Origin: Spirochaetales bacterium
GTDB lineage: Bacteria; Spirochaetota; GWE2-31-10
DNA length: 54,934 bases
NCBI GenBank assembly: GCA_017624275.1
Contig: JAGANG010000077.1
Location: forward strand, 1 to 54,934
Direction of reading: 5' to 3'
Shown here: positions 1 to 8,281 of the stretch, piece by piece
How the letters are laid out: each line of letters opens with the position of its first letter
How positions within the stretch are numbered: the stretch's first letter is position 1
Program-made: the position numbers and the translations under genes
Notes under the pieces: generated by a model
What the model saw: only the letters and a program-made list of their open reading frames with translations
What the model was told of the DNA's origin: nothing
Database searches by the model: none

Positions 1-2
1 GG

Positions 3-710
3 AAAATCGTCATTCTGATTGAACATCAATCGACAATTAACCAAAATATGCCGTTTCGGTTTCTGGAGTATATCGCTAGAATTTATGAGAAAATCACAAC
101 AAAAGATGAAAAGTTCGGGCGTAAACTTGTGAAGTTACCAGTCCCGGAATTCTATGTTTTTTACAACGGCAAAGATGACTATCCGACAGAAAGTGTAATG
201 AAATTGTCCGATGCATTCATGCAAATTGACGACTACAGCAAATTGAAAAATCAGCTTGAAAATACGAATTATCCGCTTGAAATATCCGTGAAAGTCATTA
301 ATATTAACGTAGATAAAGAAAATCCCATTTTGAAACGTTGTGAGACATTGAAAGAATACTCGGAATTTATAGAGCAAGTACGTTTCAATATTGAAAATGC
401 AGTTTCTGAACCGTTTACGACTGCGATAAAAGAGGCAATCAAGAAAGGCTTTCTTTCAGATTATTTAAACCGAAAATCGACGGAGGTACAAAATATGTTA
501 TTGGCAGAATATGATTACGACACAGACATTGCTGTTCAAAGAAGAGAAGCTCGTGAAGAAGGCATTTCTATCGGTCGCAACGAAGGTATTTCCTTGGGAG
601 CACATCAAAAAGCCATTGAAACTGCGAAAAGTATGCTACGAAAAAAACTCTCTATTAATATAGTTGCAGAATGTACCGGACTGTCGGTCGAAGAAATAGA
701 AAAATTATAA
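3..710 (+). CDS. Rpn family PD-(D/E)XK nuclease/transposase-like protein, 5'-partial
   Basis: The reading frame is open from base 3 through the ATG at 48, so that ATG is internal and the real start lies before the window. The visible N-terminal part has hydrophobic residues followed by E-H-Q-S, which matches the catalytic ExQ motif of the Rpn/PD-(D/E)XK family. The usual helix with F-R-F-L-E-Y follows, and the C-terminus carries a charged R/E-rich segment with I-G-x-N-E-G repeats typical of these proteins. Rpn proteins are DNA endonucleases that promote recombination and are often multicopy. The upstream catalytic aspartate is outside the window, so activity cannot be judged. The family call is fairly secure. 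The gene ends at a shared hairpin with the convergent DUF4956 gene. Confidence 0.8.
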   Translation, partial: KIVILIEHQSTINQNMPFRFLEYIARIYEKITTKDEKFGRKLVKLPVPEFYVFYNGKDDYPTESVMKLSDAFMQIDDYSKLKNQLENTNYPLEISVKVININVDKENPILKRCETLKEYSEFIEQVRFNIENAVSEPFTTAIKEAIKKGFLSDYLNRKSTEVQNMLLAEYDYDTDIAVQRREAREEGISIGRNEGISLGAHQKAIETAKSMLRKKLSINIVAECTGLSVEEIEKL

Positions 711-716
711 AACCAT

Positions 717-770
717 AAAAAAAGGAGCGAAGAAGACTTTCGATCGGAAAGTATCTCACTCCTTTTTGTT
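717..770. terminator. Bidirectional terminator between convergent genes
   Basis: An A-run plus GGAG (717-727) pairs with CTCC plus a T-run (759-767), and a second inner stem of ACTTTC/GGAAAGT type sits in the loop. The hairpin has A/T tracts on both sides, so it can end transcription of the Rpn gene (plus) and the DUF4956 gene (minus). Confidence 0.75.
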
Positions 771-783
771 TTAATTATTGATA

Positions 784-1533
784 TCAATATTTTTCACGAT
801 CTTCCAAATCCATTTCCAAAGTCGCTTCATTTAGCTTTGTTTGCAATCTGTTGTAAATACGGAAAATATCATCAACATGATGAAAATGCAGTAAATACTC
901 AATTTCACGTTTCATTTCCCCGTTTTTTGCTCGTACTTGACTGCAAGATATGTAATCATAGCATCTGAATTTCATCGTATCATTTGCCAATTCTTCTCGT
1001 TGTATTTCATCATCGAAAATTTTCTCAGCAATTGTTTTGATAATATCAACACCTTCGTTTCCGCGTACAACTACTTTTGCTGTTCTGTAACGTGTGTTTA
1101 AGAAAATAAAATGAATAATAAAAATTACAAAACCAATGATAAAGAATGAGATTATTGCTAAAAGGAATTGCCCTATCCCTGCAAGAAGTCCCATAATTAT
1201 AGAAAACAGAATAAAAGTAATACCTTTTTGGTCTGTCAATTCCGAACGAAATCTTACAATACTTAAAATCCCGAATATCCCAAAAAACATTACCGCACGA
1301 CTGCTGTCTATTCTCATTATTACAGCCATCAACATTGATAATACCGGAACAGATTGGATTAATGAAAAATCTCGTCGTCCTCTGTCACTTGTCATTGCGT
1401 AAATTCCGATAATCAAAAAGCCGATTAATGCCGCAAAAATGATATTAATCAATGAAGATAAACTCATAAATTGAGTATATAAATTTAGACTTCCGAGTCC
1501 TGCGATTTCCAAAAACTTGTCCGATGTTTCCAT
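784..1533 (-). CDS. DUF4956 domain membrane protein
   Basis: This 249-residue protein starts at the ATG at 1533, which has a strong GGAGGAG site just upstream. A longer reading frame to 1686 would run through the tRNA-Gln gene and is rejected. The first half holds several hydrophobic membrane segments, including one with L-I-G-F-L-I-I-G-I-Y and another near F-F-G-I-F-G-I-L-S-I-V-R-F-R-S, the hallmark stretch of the DUF4956 family. A soluble C-terminal domain follows. Family members often sit beside polyphosphate polymerase (VTC-like) genes, but none is present here. The substrate is unknown. Confidence 0.72.
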   Translation of the reverse strand: METSDKFLEIAGLGSLNLYTQFMSLSSLINIIFAALIGFLIIGIYAMTSDRGRRDFSLIQSVPVLSMLMAVIMRIDSSRAVMFFGIFGILSIVRFRSELTDQKGITFILFSIIMGLLAGIGQFLLAIISFFIIGFVIFIIHFIFLNTRYRTAKVVVRGNEGVDIIKTIAEKIFDDEIQREELANDTMKFRCYDYISCSQVRAKNGEMKREIEYLLHFHHVDDIFRIYNRLQTKLNEATLEMDLEDREKY

Positions 1534-1569
1534 ATTCTCCTCCGTTGTCAGTTGATAATTTATTTTTGC

Positions 1570-1608
1570 AAAAAAAAACGGCAAATTGATAAAAACATCA
1601 ACCTGCCG
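1570..1608 (-). terminator. Terminator of tRNA-Gln
   Basis: On the minus strand CGGCA and TTGAT pair with ATCAA and TGCCG around a short loop, followed by a run of T residues (plus-strand A's at 1571-1578). It lies directly 3' of the tRNA-Gln gene. Confidence 0.75.
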
Positions 1609-1614
1609 CCGTAT

Positions 1615-1685
1615 CTGTCGAAGAAGGACTCGAACCCTCACGAGCAGAACCAGAATCTGCGGTGCTACCATTACACTATTCGACA
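1615..1685 (-). tRNA. tRNA-Gln (anticodon CTG)
   Basis: The minus strand folds as a cloverleaf with a 7-bp acceptor stem TGTCGAA/TTCGACA, a D-arm containing AATGGTA, an anticodon stem GCAGA/TCTGC around loop TTCTGGT (anticodon CTG), and a T-arm with GTTCGAGTC. The discriminator is G and CCA is not encoded. A promoter and a terminator flank it, so it can be a single-gene unit. Confidence 0.93.
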
Positions 1686-1696
1686 TAGTGGTTAGG

Positions 1697-1725
1697 TGTA
1701 TAAATCATTCACCTTTTTTTGTCAA
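1697..1725 (-). promoter_or_regulatory. Promoter of tRNA-Gln
   Basis: The minus strand has a perfect -35 TTGACA (1720-1725), a 17-nt spacer and a -10 TATACA (1697-1702), ending 12 bases before the tRNA 5' end. It lies in the gap just after the stop codon of the outer-membrane-type gene. Confidence 0.85.
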
Positions 1726-1744
1726 GGGGAAGTTATACTCATTA

Positions 1745-3424
1745 TCAGAAACCGATTTTTGTATAAACAATAAATTCAAATCCCGGTTCGTCATATCCAC
1801 GCTTCAGCTGATGTTTATTTACATATATAATATTACTAAATTCTGCACCGATTCCCATTCGTTCCATATAAGACCAATCTACCCCGGCATCGAGCAGATA
1901 CAAATTATCCATTGCATTACCTTGGTCATCCGTTCGCATAAATTTCCCGGTAAATTGGAAAAAGAATTGCAATCCGGCACGTGATACGCCTAAATCCAAA
2001 CGAGCTTTTAGACTGTCACCGGCTTCAAACGCCAACTTATCTAAAAACTCATGTTCCCATTCTGCGGTAAACTTCACGATTTGTCGATAGCTTGCCGTAA
2101 GCCCCATACGCAATATCAAATCAAATGAATCTCGCTTTTCAAGAGTATAAAGCATTTCGTTTTTATCTGTCAAAGCCCACTCATATCCGCCCCAGTTATA
2201 AGCAAATTCTAAATTTGTATAACCGGTGATGTGCCCGCCGTACATTGCTTTTATTCCGGTTTTAAAATAACAATGTCGTCCCGGAGTTACGTCTTCAGGA
2301 ATCAATGAGAAATCATTTTCTTGAAACCATTCTCTGTCCGACTGTTTACGAAGTAAAATCCCGCCTTCTGCAAAACAATTAAAATATTCTTTAAAGTTGT
2401 AACCGATATTTGCCCAAGGTAAAAGCGACCAGAAAAAAGGATTATCTATATTATCAATATTTTTCCATGTTTCATCATTATCTTGCATTCCGCCTTTCCA
2501 TTGTCCGTAAAAGTCCAACTTACCCGATAAATAAAACGCGTCTTTAAAAATTCCGGAGTAATTTACTCCCATTTTTAACGCATGAAACATTCTTCGTTTC
2601 AAAATATCATCCACTCCGCCGGCGGTTGTATCAAAATAATTTAAATCATAACCCAAATTAAAATTAAGATAATTATCGTTCATCAAAACTTGTGAAAATA
2701 TAATATTTGACTCTAAAAAATAATCAAATCCATTTTTATAATTAATAACTTCACTTTCACCGTCATTCAAATCAGTGAAAAAGAAAGAATTGTGTAACGC
2801 CAAAGACAATTCACTCTTTGCCCCGAATTTCAACGACGGCGTAACATCCAGATTCAAAAGTTTCTTTCCCATATTTTGGTAAATACTTTGATTCTGCAAT
2901 GAATTTACATTGGAATAAAAACCGAGATTTGTATCTAAACTAAAAAAACTCTTAGCATAATTCACATCCGCCGTAAGTTTGTCGGTAGAATAATAATTTC
3001 GCCGGCGTGGTTCATCTATCCAAAAATTATCTTTAGCTCTGCGTGAGTAAGTCACTGCAATATTAGGATTTAATTCTCTGATAAATACAGAAAAATCTGC
3101 AACCATATTGTTGTTTGCACCGTACCCAAATTTTATTTGAGCATCCACCGGCTTCTTTTTGTCCGGAGCGTCGAGTTTCGCCGGCAAAGTTTTTTCCAAG
3201 TCTACTTTTATCGACTGTGTAATTTCCGGTTTTACCAACGGATCAAGTTCAATATTGAGAAATTCCCCGGAATCTTCAAGGGTATCAACATGAATTTCTT
3301 TCATATCCTGAATATTAATGTCTATTTCCGGTAAAAGAATTTCCGACGGAGCATTTTCTGCAGTCTGTGCAAAAATTGAGAATGCCATAAAAAAACATAT
3401 TGTGTTTATAAATATTTTTTTCAT
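1745..3424 (-). CDS. Predicted outer-membrane beta-barrel-type protein, unknown function
   Basis: The 559-residue product begins with a typical signal peptide (MKK, a hydrophobic core, then F-A-Q as likely cleavage site). An acidic linker follows, then about 450 residues of alternating strands rich in Tyr, Asn and Asp, such as G-Y-G-A-N-N-N and G-M-G-L-T-A-S-Y. It ends in T-K-I-G-F; a terminal aromatic residue is usual in outer-membrane barrels. I do not recognise a named family. Its ATG overlaps the stop of the TPR gene (ATGA), so the two are translationally coupled and probably act together at the cell surface. It is the last gene of the folP-cdaA unit. Confidence 0.7.
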   Translation of the reverse strand: MKKIFINTICFFMAFSIFAQTAENAPSEILLPEIDINIQDMKEIHVDTLEDSGEFLNIELDPLVKPEITQSIKVDLEKTLPAKLDAPDKKKPVDAQIKFGYGANNNMVADFSVFIRELNPNIAVTYSRRAKDNFWIDEPRRRNYYSTDKLTADVNYAKSFFSLDTNLGFYSNVNSLQNQSIYQNMGKKLLNLDVTPSLKFGAKSELSLALHNSFFFTDLNDGESEVINYKNGFDYFLESNIIFSQVLMNDNYLNFNLGYDLNYFDTTAGGVDDILKRRMFHALKMGVNYSGIFKDAFYLSGKLDFYGQWKGGMQDNDETWKNIDNIDNPFFWSLLPWANIGYNFKEYFNCFAEGGILLRKQSDREWFQENDFSLIPEDVTPGRHCYFKTGIKAMYGGHITGYTNLEFAYNWGGYEWALTDKNEMLYTLEKRDSFDLILRMGLTASYRQIVKFTAEWEHEFLDKLAFEAGDSLKARLDLGVSRAGLQFFFQFTGKFMRTDDQGNAMDNLYLLDAGVDWSYMERMGIGAEFSNIIYVNKHQLKRGYDEPGFEFIVYTKIGF

Positions 3425-6390
3425 TTCAGCCCGCCTTTAAGTGTTTTTGCATTTCCTGCCCATTCACTGTCCGGATAACGTGAAATCACCATATCAACAT
3501 ATTTTACAGCTTGTTCTTTCGCTCCCAATTTATAATAACAATACGCCAACTTATACAATGCTTCACTTATTTCGTCAGGTGTCGCTTTATAACCGGAAAC
3601 TGTCGCCGCATAATTTTGTAACGCTTCTTTATATTCACCTTTTCCATAAGCAATATCTCCGATAAAATTATTTGCACGAGCTCCGGCGACAGCTTTGTCT
3701 TCCTTTTGCAAAATTGTCATCATATCAAGGGCTTCTTGACCGCGACTGTTTTCGTAGTAAAACTTTGCAAGTTCAAACTCTGCTATTTTATCACCTTGAT
3801 TTTTACGTGCCAAAAGTCTGGCTTCATCGGCACTCACGCCTTTTTGCAATTCTTCAAGTTCTGCCATTCTGAATTGATATTTATTTTCTTTATCTCCGAA
3901 AGCTTGTGTATAAGCTTGAATTCTTTCTAATTCACACGGATAATTTTTCATTCGTCGATATATTTCAATTTGTGATAAAAGAGCCGTTTCTTTAAATCGT
4001 GTCTGCGGATAATCTGTAAGCAATACGTTAAATTGTTGCAGTGCAGTCTCGTCATCTTTATTTTGATATGCACTGTAACCCGCCCAATAATAGACATCAT
4101 CTATTTGTTCTTTATGATCTGCGTATTTCTTTAGATAATTTAACGCCGCACTTTGAACTTCGGAATAACGCTCTTGTGCCAAAAAACTTTCCATTTGCAA
4201 CAAAAGCACACTGGCATACAAAGGGCTGTCGGAAAAACGTCGTCCGAAATCATTTACCAACACATTCGCTTGTTCGAATTTCTTTTCTGCCAATGCCAAT
4301 CGTATCAATTCGTACAAAGCCTGAGATTGAAAATTATTTTCCCCCAACTGTCTGTAAATCCGTTGATACATTGATTGTGCTTTAGAATTATTTCCTAAAT
4401 TCTGATAAGACTTCGCTGCTTGAAACAAGGCTTTCATTCCGGATGTCGACGGATAATATTGATTAAATACTTCCGTAAATTTTATTGCAGCTTGTTGATA
4501 ATCCAACGATGAATAATAACACCAGCCTTCCATTAATAAAGATTCTTGTTGTAAAGACGGTGTTTTTATCAATTTCCCGGCAATCGCAAAATTTGTTGCT
4601 GCTTCCACATATTTTGACTGTTTGTAATAAACCCAGCCTAAGTAATAATAAGATTCATTCAAAAACTTGCGTTCTTTTGAGGATAAATCGGTTCGCTCTT
4701 TTGCCTTTTGTACTTGCAACAAAAATTCTTCACTTTTTTTATATTCTTTTTGTTGCATATAACTCATTCCGATAATGCAATCAGCCACAAGTTGCAAATT
4801 CTTCTGCTCTGAAAATGCAACGTCTTTCAAATAAACAGGAAAAACTTCACTTAATATTAAAACTTCTTGATAGTTTCCGCCGTTAAAATTCATTATCATT
4901 AGATTTAATGCTACATCCGCACGATTTTCAGCTGCTGTTATTGCCAATAATTTTCGCAAAAGTCCTGCCGCATCAAGCATTTTTCCTAATGCTGCATAAT
5001 TTTTTGCTCGTAATACAAGCACGTTATCATAAAAATGGCTTTCTTCATCAATATCTTCGATTCGGTTCAAGGAATTTTCATAATCTTTTACTTCATAAAG
5101 ATAACGTGCAAACAGTAAATCATATCTTGCACTTTTGTATTCATCTAAAACTTTCATTCCTGCGTCAATGCGAAGCTGTGTTACTTCTCCGTCATAACGC
5201 TTTAAAAATTCACCCAATGATACAATCTTTCTTTGTTCCAAAAGCAATTCTCCGCCACGAATCAACGCTTCTTCTTTCAACGGCAAATTACCGTTGATTA
5301 TAGGAAGCAAAGTTTCGTAAGCAATGTTTTTCTTTCCCATCGCATTATAAATTTCTGCCGTATAAAGAATCGCCTTACTTTTTAATGTCAACAATCGTTT
5401 TGAATCTTCTTTATTTTTTAGAGAATGCAATGAATTTTCCACTACACCTATAGATTCTCCAAAAATCTCTGCTGCTTTTTCATATGCACCTTCGTTATAA
5501 GCAATCGTCCCGGTCAAAAGCAGTGCATCAATATTATAAGTAGAAAGAGGATATTCATTTTTTAGTCGTAAAATATATTCTGCCGCCACTTCAGAATTTC
5601 CCTGACGCACTTCAATTTCGGACAAACGAAGTAACGCAGTATCAGATGAGGGACTGCCCGAAGCATAAGCATCTATCAATTTTAATAAACGGGAAGCTTC
5701 CTCATCGTTACCTTCCTGCAAATTCAACTCTGCAAGATAAAGCCAAAAACGGTCTCGGAATTCATACCCGTTTCCGTTTTTTCCTAGTTTATGCTCCCAC
5801 GCTTCAAGTAAATCACGAGCCATTTTATTTTCATGCTTTTTCAATAGCATATAAGCGTAAAAAACACTGGCTTCTTCTTGTTTCTCACTTTTATCGTTAT
5901 TTACAACATGAGTTATCGTAGCAATCGCCGAATCAATTCTGCCCTGTTCGTGCTGACAATTTGCCATTGCCAATAACGCACGATCCTCCAATTCCGAATT
6001 TGGTTGCAACTTAACAAATCTCAAGAATTGCTCTTCAGCATCATACCAGTTACCCATATTTTGAAAAACCAGTCCACGCCAAAAAATTATTTGTTGTGCA
6101 TAATCCGATGTTTTGTATTTTACGGAAAGTTCATCCATATACACCATTGCCTGCGTCTGATTTCCGTCAAAATAATAACTTATAGCAAGATAATACAAAG
6201 CCTTAGACCGTCCGATGTCGTCGGCTTCGTTTGTTAAAAGTAAATATTTTTTTAGATTAGTTATGGCAAAAGAATATTGCCCCTTATTAAAATCCTCCAA
6301 TCCGGAGGAAAGTAACATTTCCCATTTCCCGGCATGTAAAAATACCGATGTAAAAACAAGAAACATTACCGTTACAATTCTTTTTTTCAT
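3421..6390 (-). CDS. Secreted tetratricopeptide-repeat (TPR) protein
   Basis: This protein of about 989 residues starts at the ATG at 6390, preceded by AGGG; an in-frame GTG at 6399 is less well placed. After a signal peptide ending near F-L-H-A-G, nearly the whole chain is TPR-like helix pairs, for example A-L-Y-Y-L-A-I-S-Y-Y, Y-Y-L-G-W-V-Y-Y-K-Q-S-K-Y and A-L-Y-K-L-A-Y-C-Y-Y-K-L-G. Such proteins scaffold envelope complexes, and the pattern Y-P-D-S-E-W-A-x-x-A near the end resembles periplasmic YbgF/BamD-type TPRs. It lies 10 nt after cdaR and overlaps the downstream barrel gene by 4 nt. The partner is inferred, not shown. Confidence 0.8.
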   Translation of the reverse strand: MKKRIVTVMFLVFTSVFLHAGKWEMLLSSGLEDFNKGQYSFAITNLKKYLLLTNEADDIGRSKALYYLAISYYFDGNQTQAMVYMDELSVKYKTSDYAQQIIFWRGLVFQNMGNWYDAEEQFLRFVKLQPNSELEDRALLAMANCQHEQGRIDSAIATITHVVNNDKSEKQEEASVFYAYMLLKKHENKMARDLLEAWEHKLGKNGNGYEFRDRFWLYLAELNLQEGNDEEASRLLKLIDAYASGSPSSDTALLRLSEIEVRQGNSEVAAEYILRLKNEYPLSTYNIDALLLTGTIAYNEGAYEKAAEIFGESIGVVENSLHSLKNKEDSKRLLTLKSKAILYTAEIYNAMGKKNIAYETLLPIINGNLPLKEEALIRGGELLLEQRKIVSLGEFLKRYDGEVTQLRIDAGMKVLDEYKSARYDLLFARYLYEVKDYENSLNRIEDIDEESHFYDNVLVLRAKNYAALGKMLDAAGLLRKLLAITAAENRADVALNLMIMNFNGGNYQEVLILSEVFPVYLKDVAFSEQKNLQLVADCIIGMSYMQQKEYKKSEEFLLQVQKAKERTDLSSKERKFLNESYYYLGWVYYKQSKYVEAATNFAIAGKLIKTPSLQQESLLMEGWCYYSSLDYQQAAIKFTEVFNQYYPSTSGMKALFQAAKSYQNLGNNSKAQSMYQRIYRQLGENNFQSQALYELIRLALAEKKFEQANVLVNDFGRRFSDSPLYASVLLLQMESFLAQERYSEVQSAALNYLKKYADHKEQIDDVYYWAGYSAYQNKDDETALQQFNVLLTDYPQTRFKETALLSQIEIYRRMKNYPCELERIQAYTQAFGDKENKYQFRMAELEELQKGVSADEARLLARKNQGDKIAEFELAKFYYENSRGQEALDMMTILQKEDKAVAGARANNFIGDIAYGKGEYKEALQNYAATVSGYKATPDEISEALYKLAYCYYKLGAKEQAVKYVDMVISRYPDSEWAGNAKTLKGGLK

Positions 6391-6400
6391 GGAAAACACC

Positions 6401-7486
6401 CTATTCAGTTACAATCGGAACTTCTTCTTCCACTTCAACTTCCATTTCAACCTCAGCTTCTGATTTAACTTCAGCTTCTACTGTTTCCGGTTGAGAATTT
6501 TCTTCCGCTCGTTCTGTTACTGTAATATCAATCATTTGCGGACTCATTGAAGATACTGAAATTCCTCCAGGTAATACAATGTCTACTTTTTTGTATGAAT
6601 AATTTCCCGGAACTACAACATTGCTGCAATCTACACCAATTACAATATCGCTTTCTTTCAATTCTGCAATAGTCGTTTCCGAACCTACCAAAGTCAAACT
6701 GATAGGCGTATTGGTAACTTTGCCAGAAAATTTCTTATCCAAGTCGGTAAGATAAACTCGCTCTATAGAAATAGTCTTATTTCCTTGTTTTTTCGCCAAT
6801 ACAAAATAAACCGTAGCCGTATTATTTTGCAATCCTTGAAATTTAACTTTAGGATCGGGAGAGTTAATTCTTACATGTCGTTCAAACGATTCAAATTCAT
6901 CACTGATATCTACACGTTCGGTTTCTACAACTTTTATAGAATTTATAATACTTTCCGGGCCGCATATACGCACATCCGTAGGTTTTATTTTGCGTTCTTT
7001 AATATAATACCCCGGACGCAAAACACCGGCCGTAGGTACCGAAACTCGCACAGCTTTTTCCTTTATAGCTTCTACATTTACTACCAAAGATTCCGGAATT
7101 ACCGTAACACTGCTAAAAAAAGAAGCCATTATTTTAGGAATATTATATTCAACTTTAACTGTTTTCTCATTACCGATATCATTCGTCATTGAATCAAGAT
7201 TGATGTGAACATAAAAATCATCTTCAGATAATTTATTGATAACCTTTTTTTTGTCTTTAACTATAATTTTTATATTTTCCGGTATAGAGTTAGAAATAAT
7301 AAGATTTTCACTCAGTCCTTCAACCTGCAACTTTTTTACAAAAGTTTTTTCGGCCTGCTCAGAGAATGATACAAAAACATACAAAACAAGTGCCAAAAAA
7401 AAGCACACTAATTTCACTACAAAATTACGCTTTATAACAGTCGTTAAAGAAGAGAAAATATTATCTACTTTTTTATTCATTTTCAT
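6401..7486 (-). CDS. cdaR: CdaR (YbbR-domain regulator of diadenylate cyclase)
   Basis: The 361-residue protein has a single N-terminal membrane anchor (about residues 20-42) followed by extracytoplasmic YbbR repeats, recognisable by blocks such as V-K-V-E-Y-N-I-P and R-P-G-Y-Y-I-K-E-R-K-I-K-P-T-D-V. In Firmicutes CdaR binds and modulates the c-di-AMP synthase CdaA. The start overlaps the 3' end of cdaA by 14 nt, and a GGAGG lies 9 nt upstream inside cdaA. The last roughly 35 residues are an acidic Glu/Val low-complexity tail, unusual for the family. Identity is well supported by domain pattern and position. Confidence 0.88.
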   Translation of the reverse strand: MKMNKKVDNIFSSLTTVIKRNFVVKLVCFFLALVLYVFVSFSEQAEKTFVKKLQVEGLSENLIISNSIPENIKIIVKDKKKVINKLSEDDFYVHINLDSMTNDIGNEKTVKVEYNIPKIMASFFSSVTVIPESLVVNVEAIKEKAVRVSVPTAGVLRPGYYIKERKIKPTDVRICGPESIINSIKVVETERVDISDEFESFERHVRINSPDPKVKFQGLQNNTATVYFVLAKKQGNKTISIERVYLTDLDKKFSGKVTNTPISLTLVGSETTIAELKESDIVIGVDCSNVVVPGNYSYKKVDIVLPGGISVSSMSPQMIDITVTERAEENSQPETVEAEVKSEAEVEMEVEVEEEVPIVTE

Positions 7487-8279
7487 CAGGAAGAACCTCC
7501 TCTTCTTCCGGTTCGTACCCTAAATATTTATTTAATTCTTTACGCAACGATTCTTTGTCATAATTAGAATACAACTTCCCGTCAATTGCCATAGAAATTT
7601 TCCCGGTTTCCTCTGAAACTACCACTGCAATTGCATCGGTTTCTTCCGTCAAACCGATTGCCGCACGATGTCGAGTACCGTACTTCGGATCTATCGCATT
7701 GTTATCACTAACGGGAAGATAACATGCCGCAGCAGCGATTTGATCGTTTTTGATAATAACCGCACCGTCATGAAGTGCAGTTTTATCATAAAAGATTGTC
7801 ATTAAAAGCCTAGCCGAAATCTCTCCGTTAATACTCTGACCGCTTTCGATATAATTTTTCAACCCTACATTTCTTTCAAAAACAATTAACGCCCCGACAG
7901 ACAGCAGATGAAAATTTTCCACAGCCAATAAGATTTCATTCAATTTCTTAGGATCTTTTTTTATTATCTTCCCCATCCATTCCGATTGTCCGATTTTAAT
8001 AAGGATACGCCGCAGTTCCGGTTGAAATAAAACAAACAATACCACCACCGCAGCATTGGCAAGTTTATCAAGAATCCACGAAAACGTTTCCAATTTTAAA
8101 ATACGTGCTATTACATACAACAATACAAAAACAAAAAGTCCTTGCAAAATTTGAACAGCTTTAGTTTGAGCACAAATTCTGTAAAGACTATAAAATATAA
8201 ATGAGATAACAAAGATATCAATAATTGCAGAAAATATATTAGTAAAAATCACCCACGGACTTAATGTCAGCCAAACCAT
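7473..8279 (-). CDS. cdaA: Diadenylate cyclase CdaA
   Basis: CdaA makes c-di-AMP from two ATP. The 268-residue protein has three N-terminal membrane helices (within residues 10-88) and a DAC domain with the D-G-A motif at 171-173 (in L-H-D-G-A-V) and G-T-R-H-R at 201-205, both catalytic signatures, then V-V-S-E-E-T-G. Length matches the CdaA class. It starts two bases after the folP-like stop and overlaps cdaR, so the three are coupled. c-di-AMP controls potassium, osmolyte and cell-wall homeostasis in other bacteria; its role here is inferred. No c-di-AMP phosphodiesterase lies in the window. Confidence 0.95.
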   Translation of the reverse strand: MVWLTLSPWVIFTNIFSAIIDIFVISFIFYSLYRICAQTKAVQILQGLFVFVLLYVIARILKLETFSWILDKLANAAVVVLFVLFQPELRRILIKIGQSEWMGKIIKKDPKKLNEILLAVENFHLLSVGALIVFERNVGLKNYIESGQSINGEISARLLMTIFYDKTALHDGAVIIKNDQIAAAACYLPVSDNNAIDPKYGTRHRAAIGLTEETDAIAVVVSEETGKISMAIDGKLYSNYDKESLRKELNKYLGYEPEEEEVLPDENE

Positions 8280-8281
8280 AA

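Noticed and set aside
1534-1686. N-terminal extension of the DUF4956 frame beyond 1533
   Set aside because: It runs through tRNA-Gln and its terminator; the ATG at 1533 has an excellent GGAGGAG site.
3441-6463. Plus-strand open frames opposite the TPR gene
   Set aside because: They are antisense readings of a long, clearly coding gene with signal peptide and repeats.
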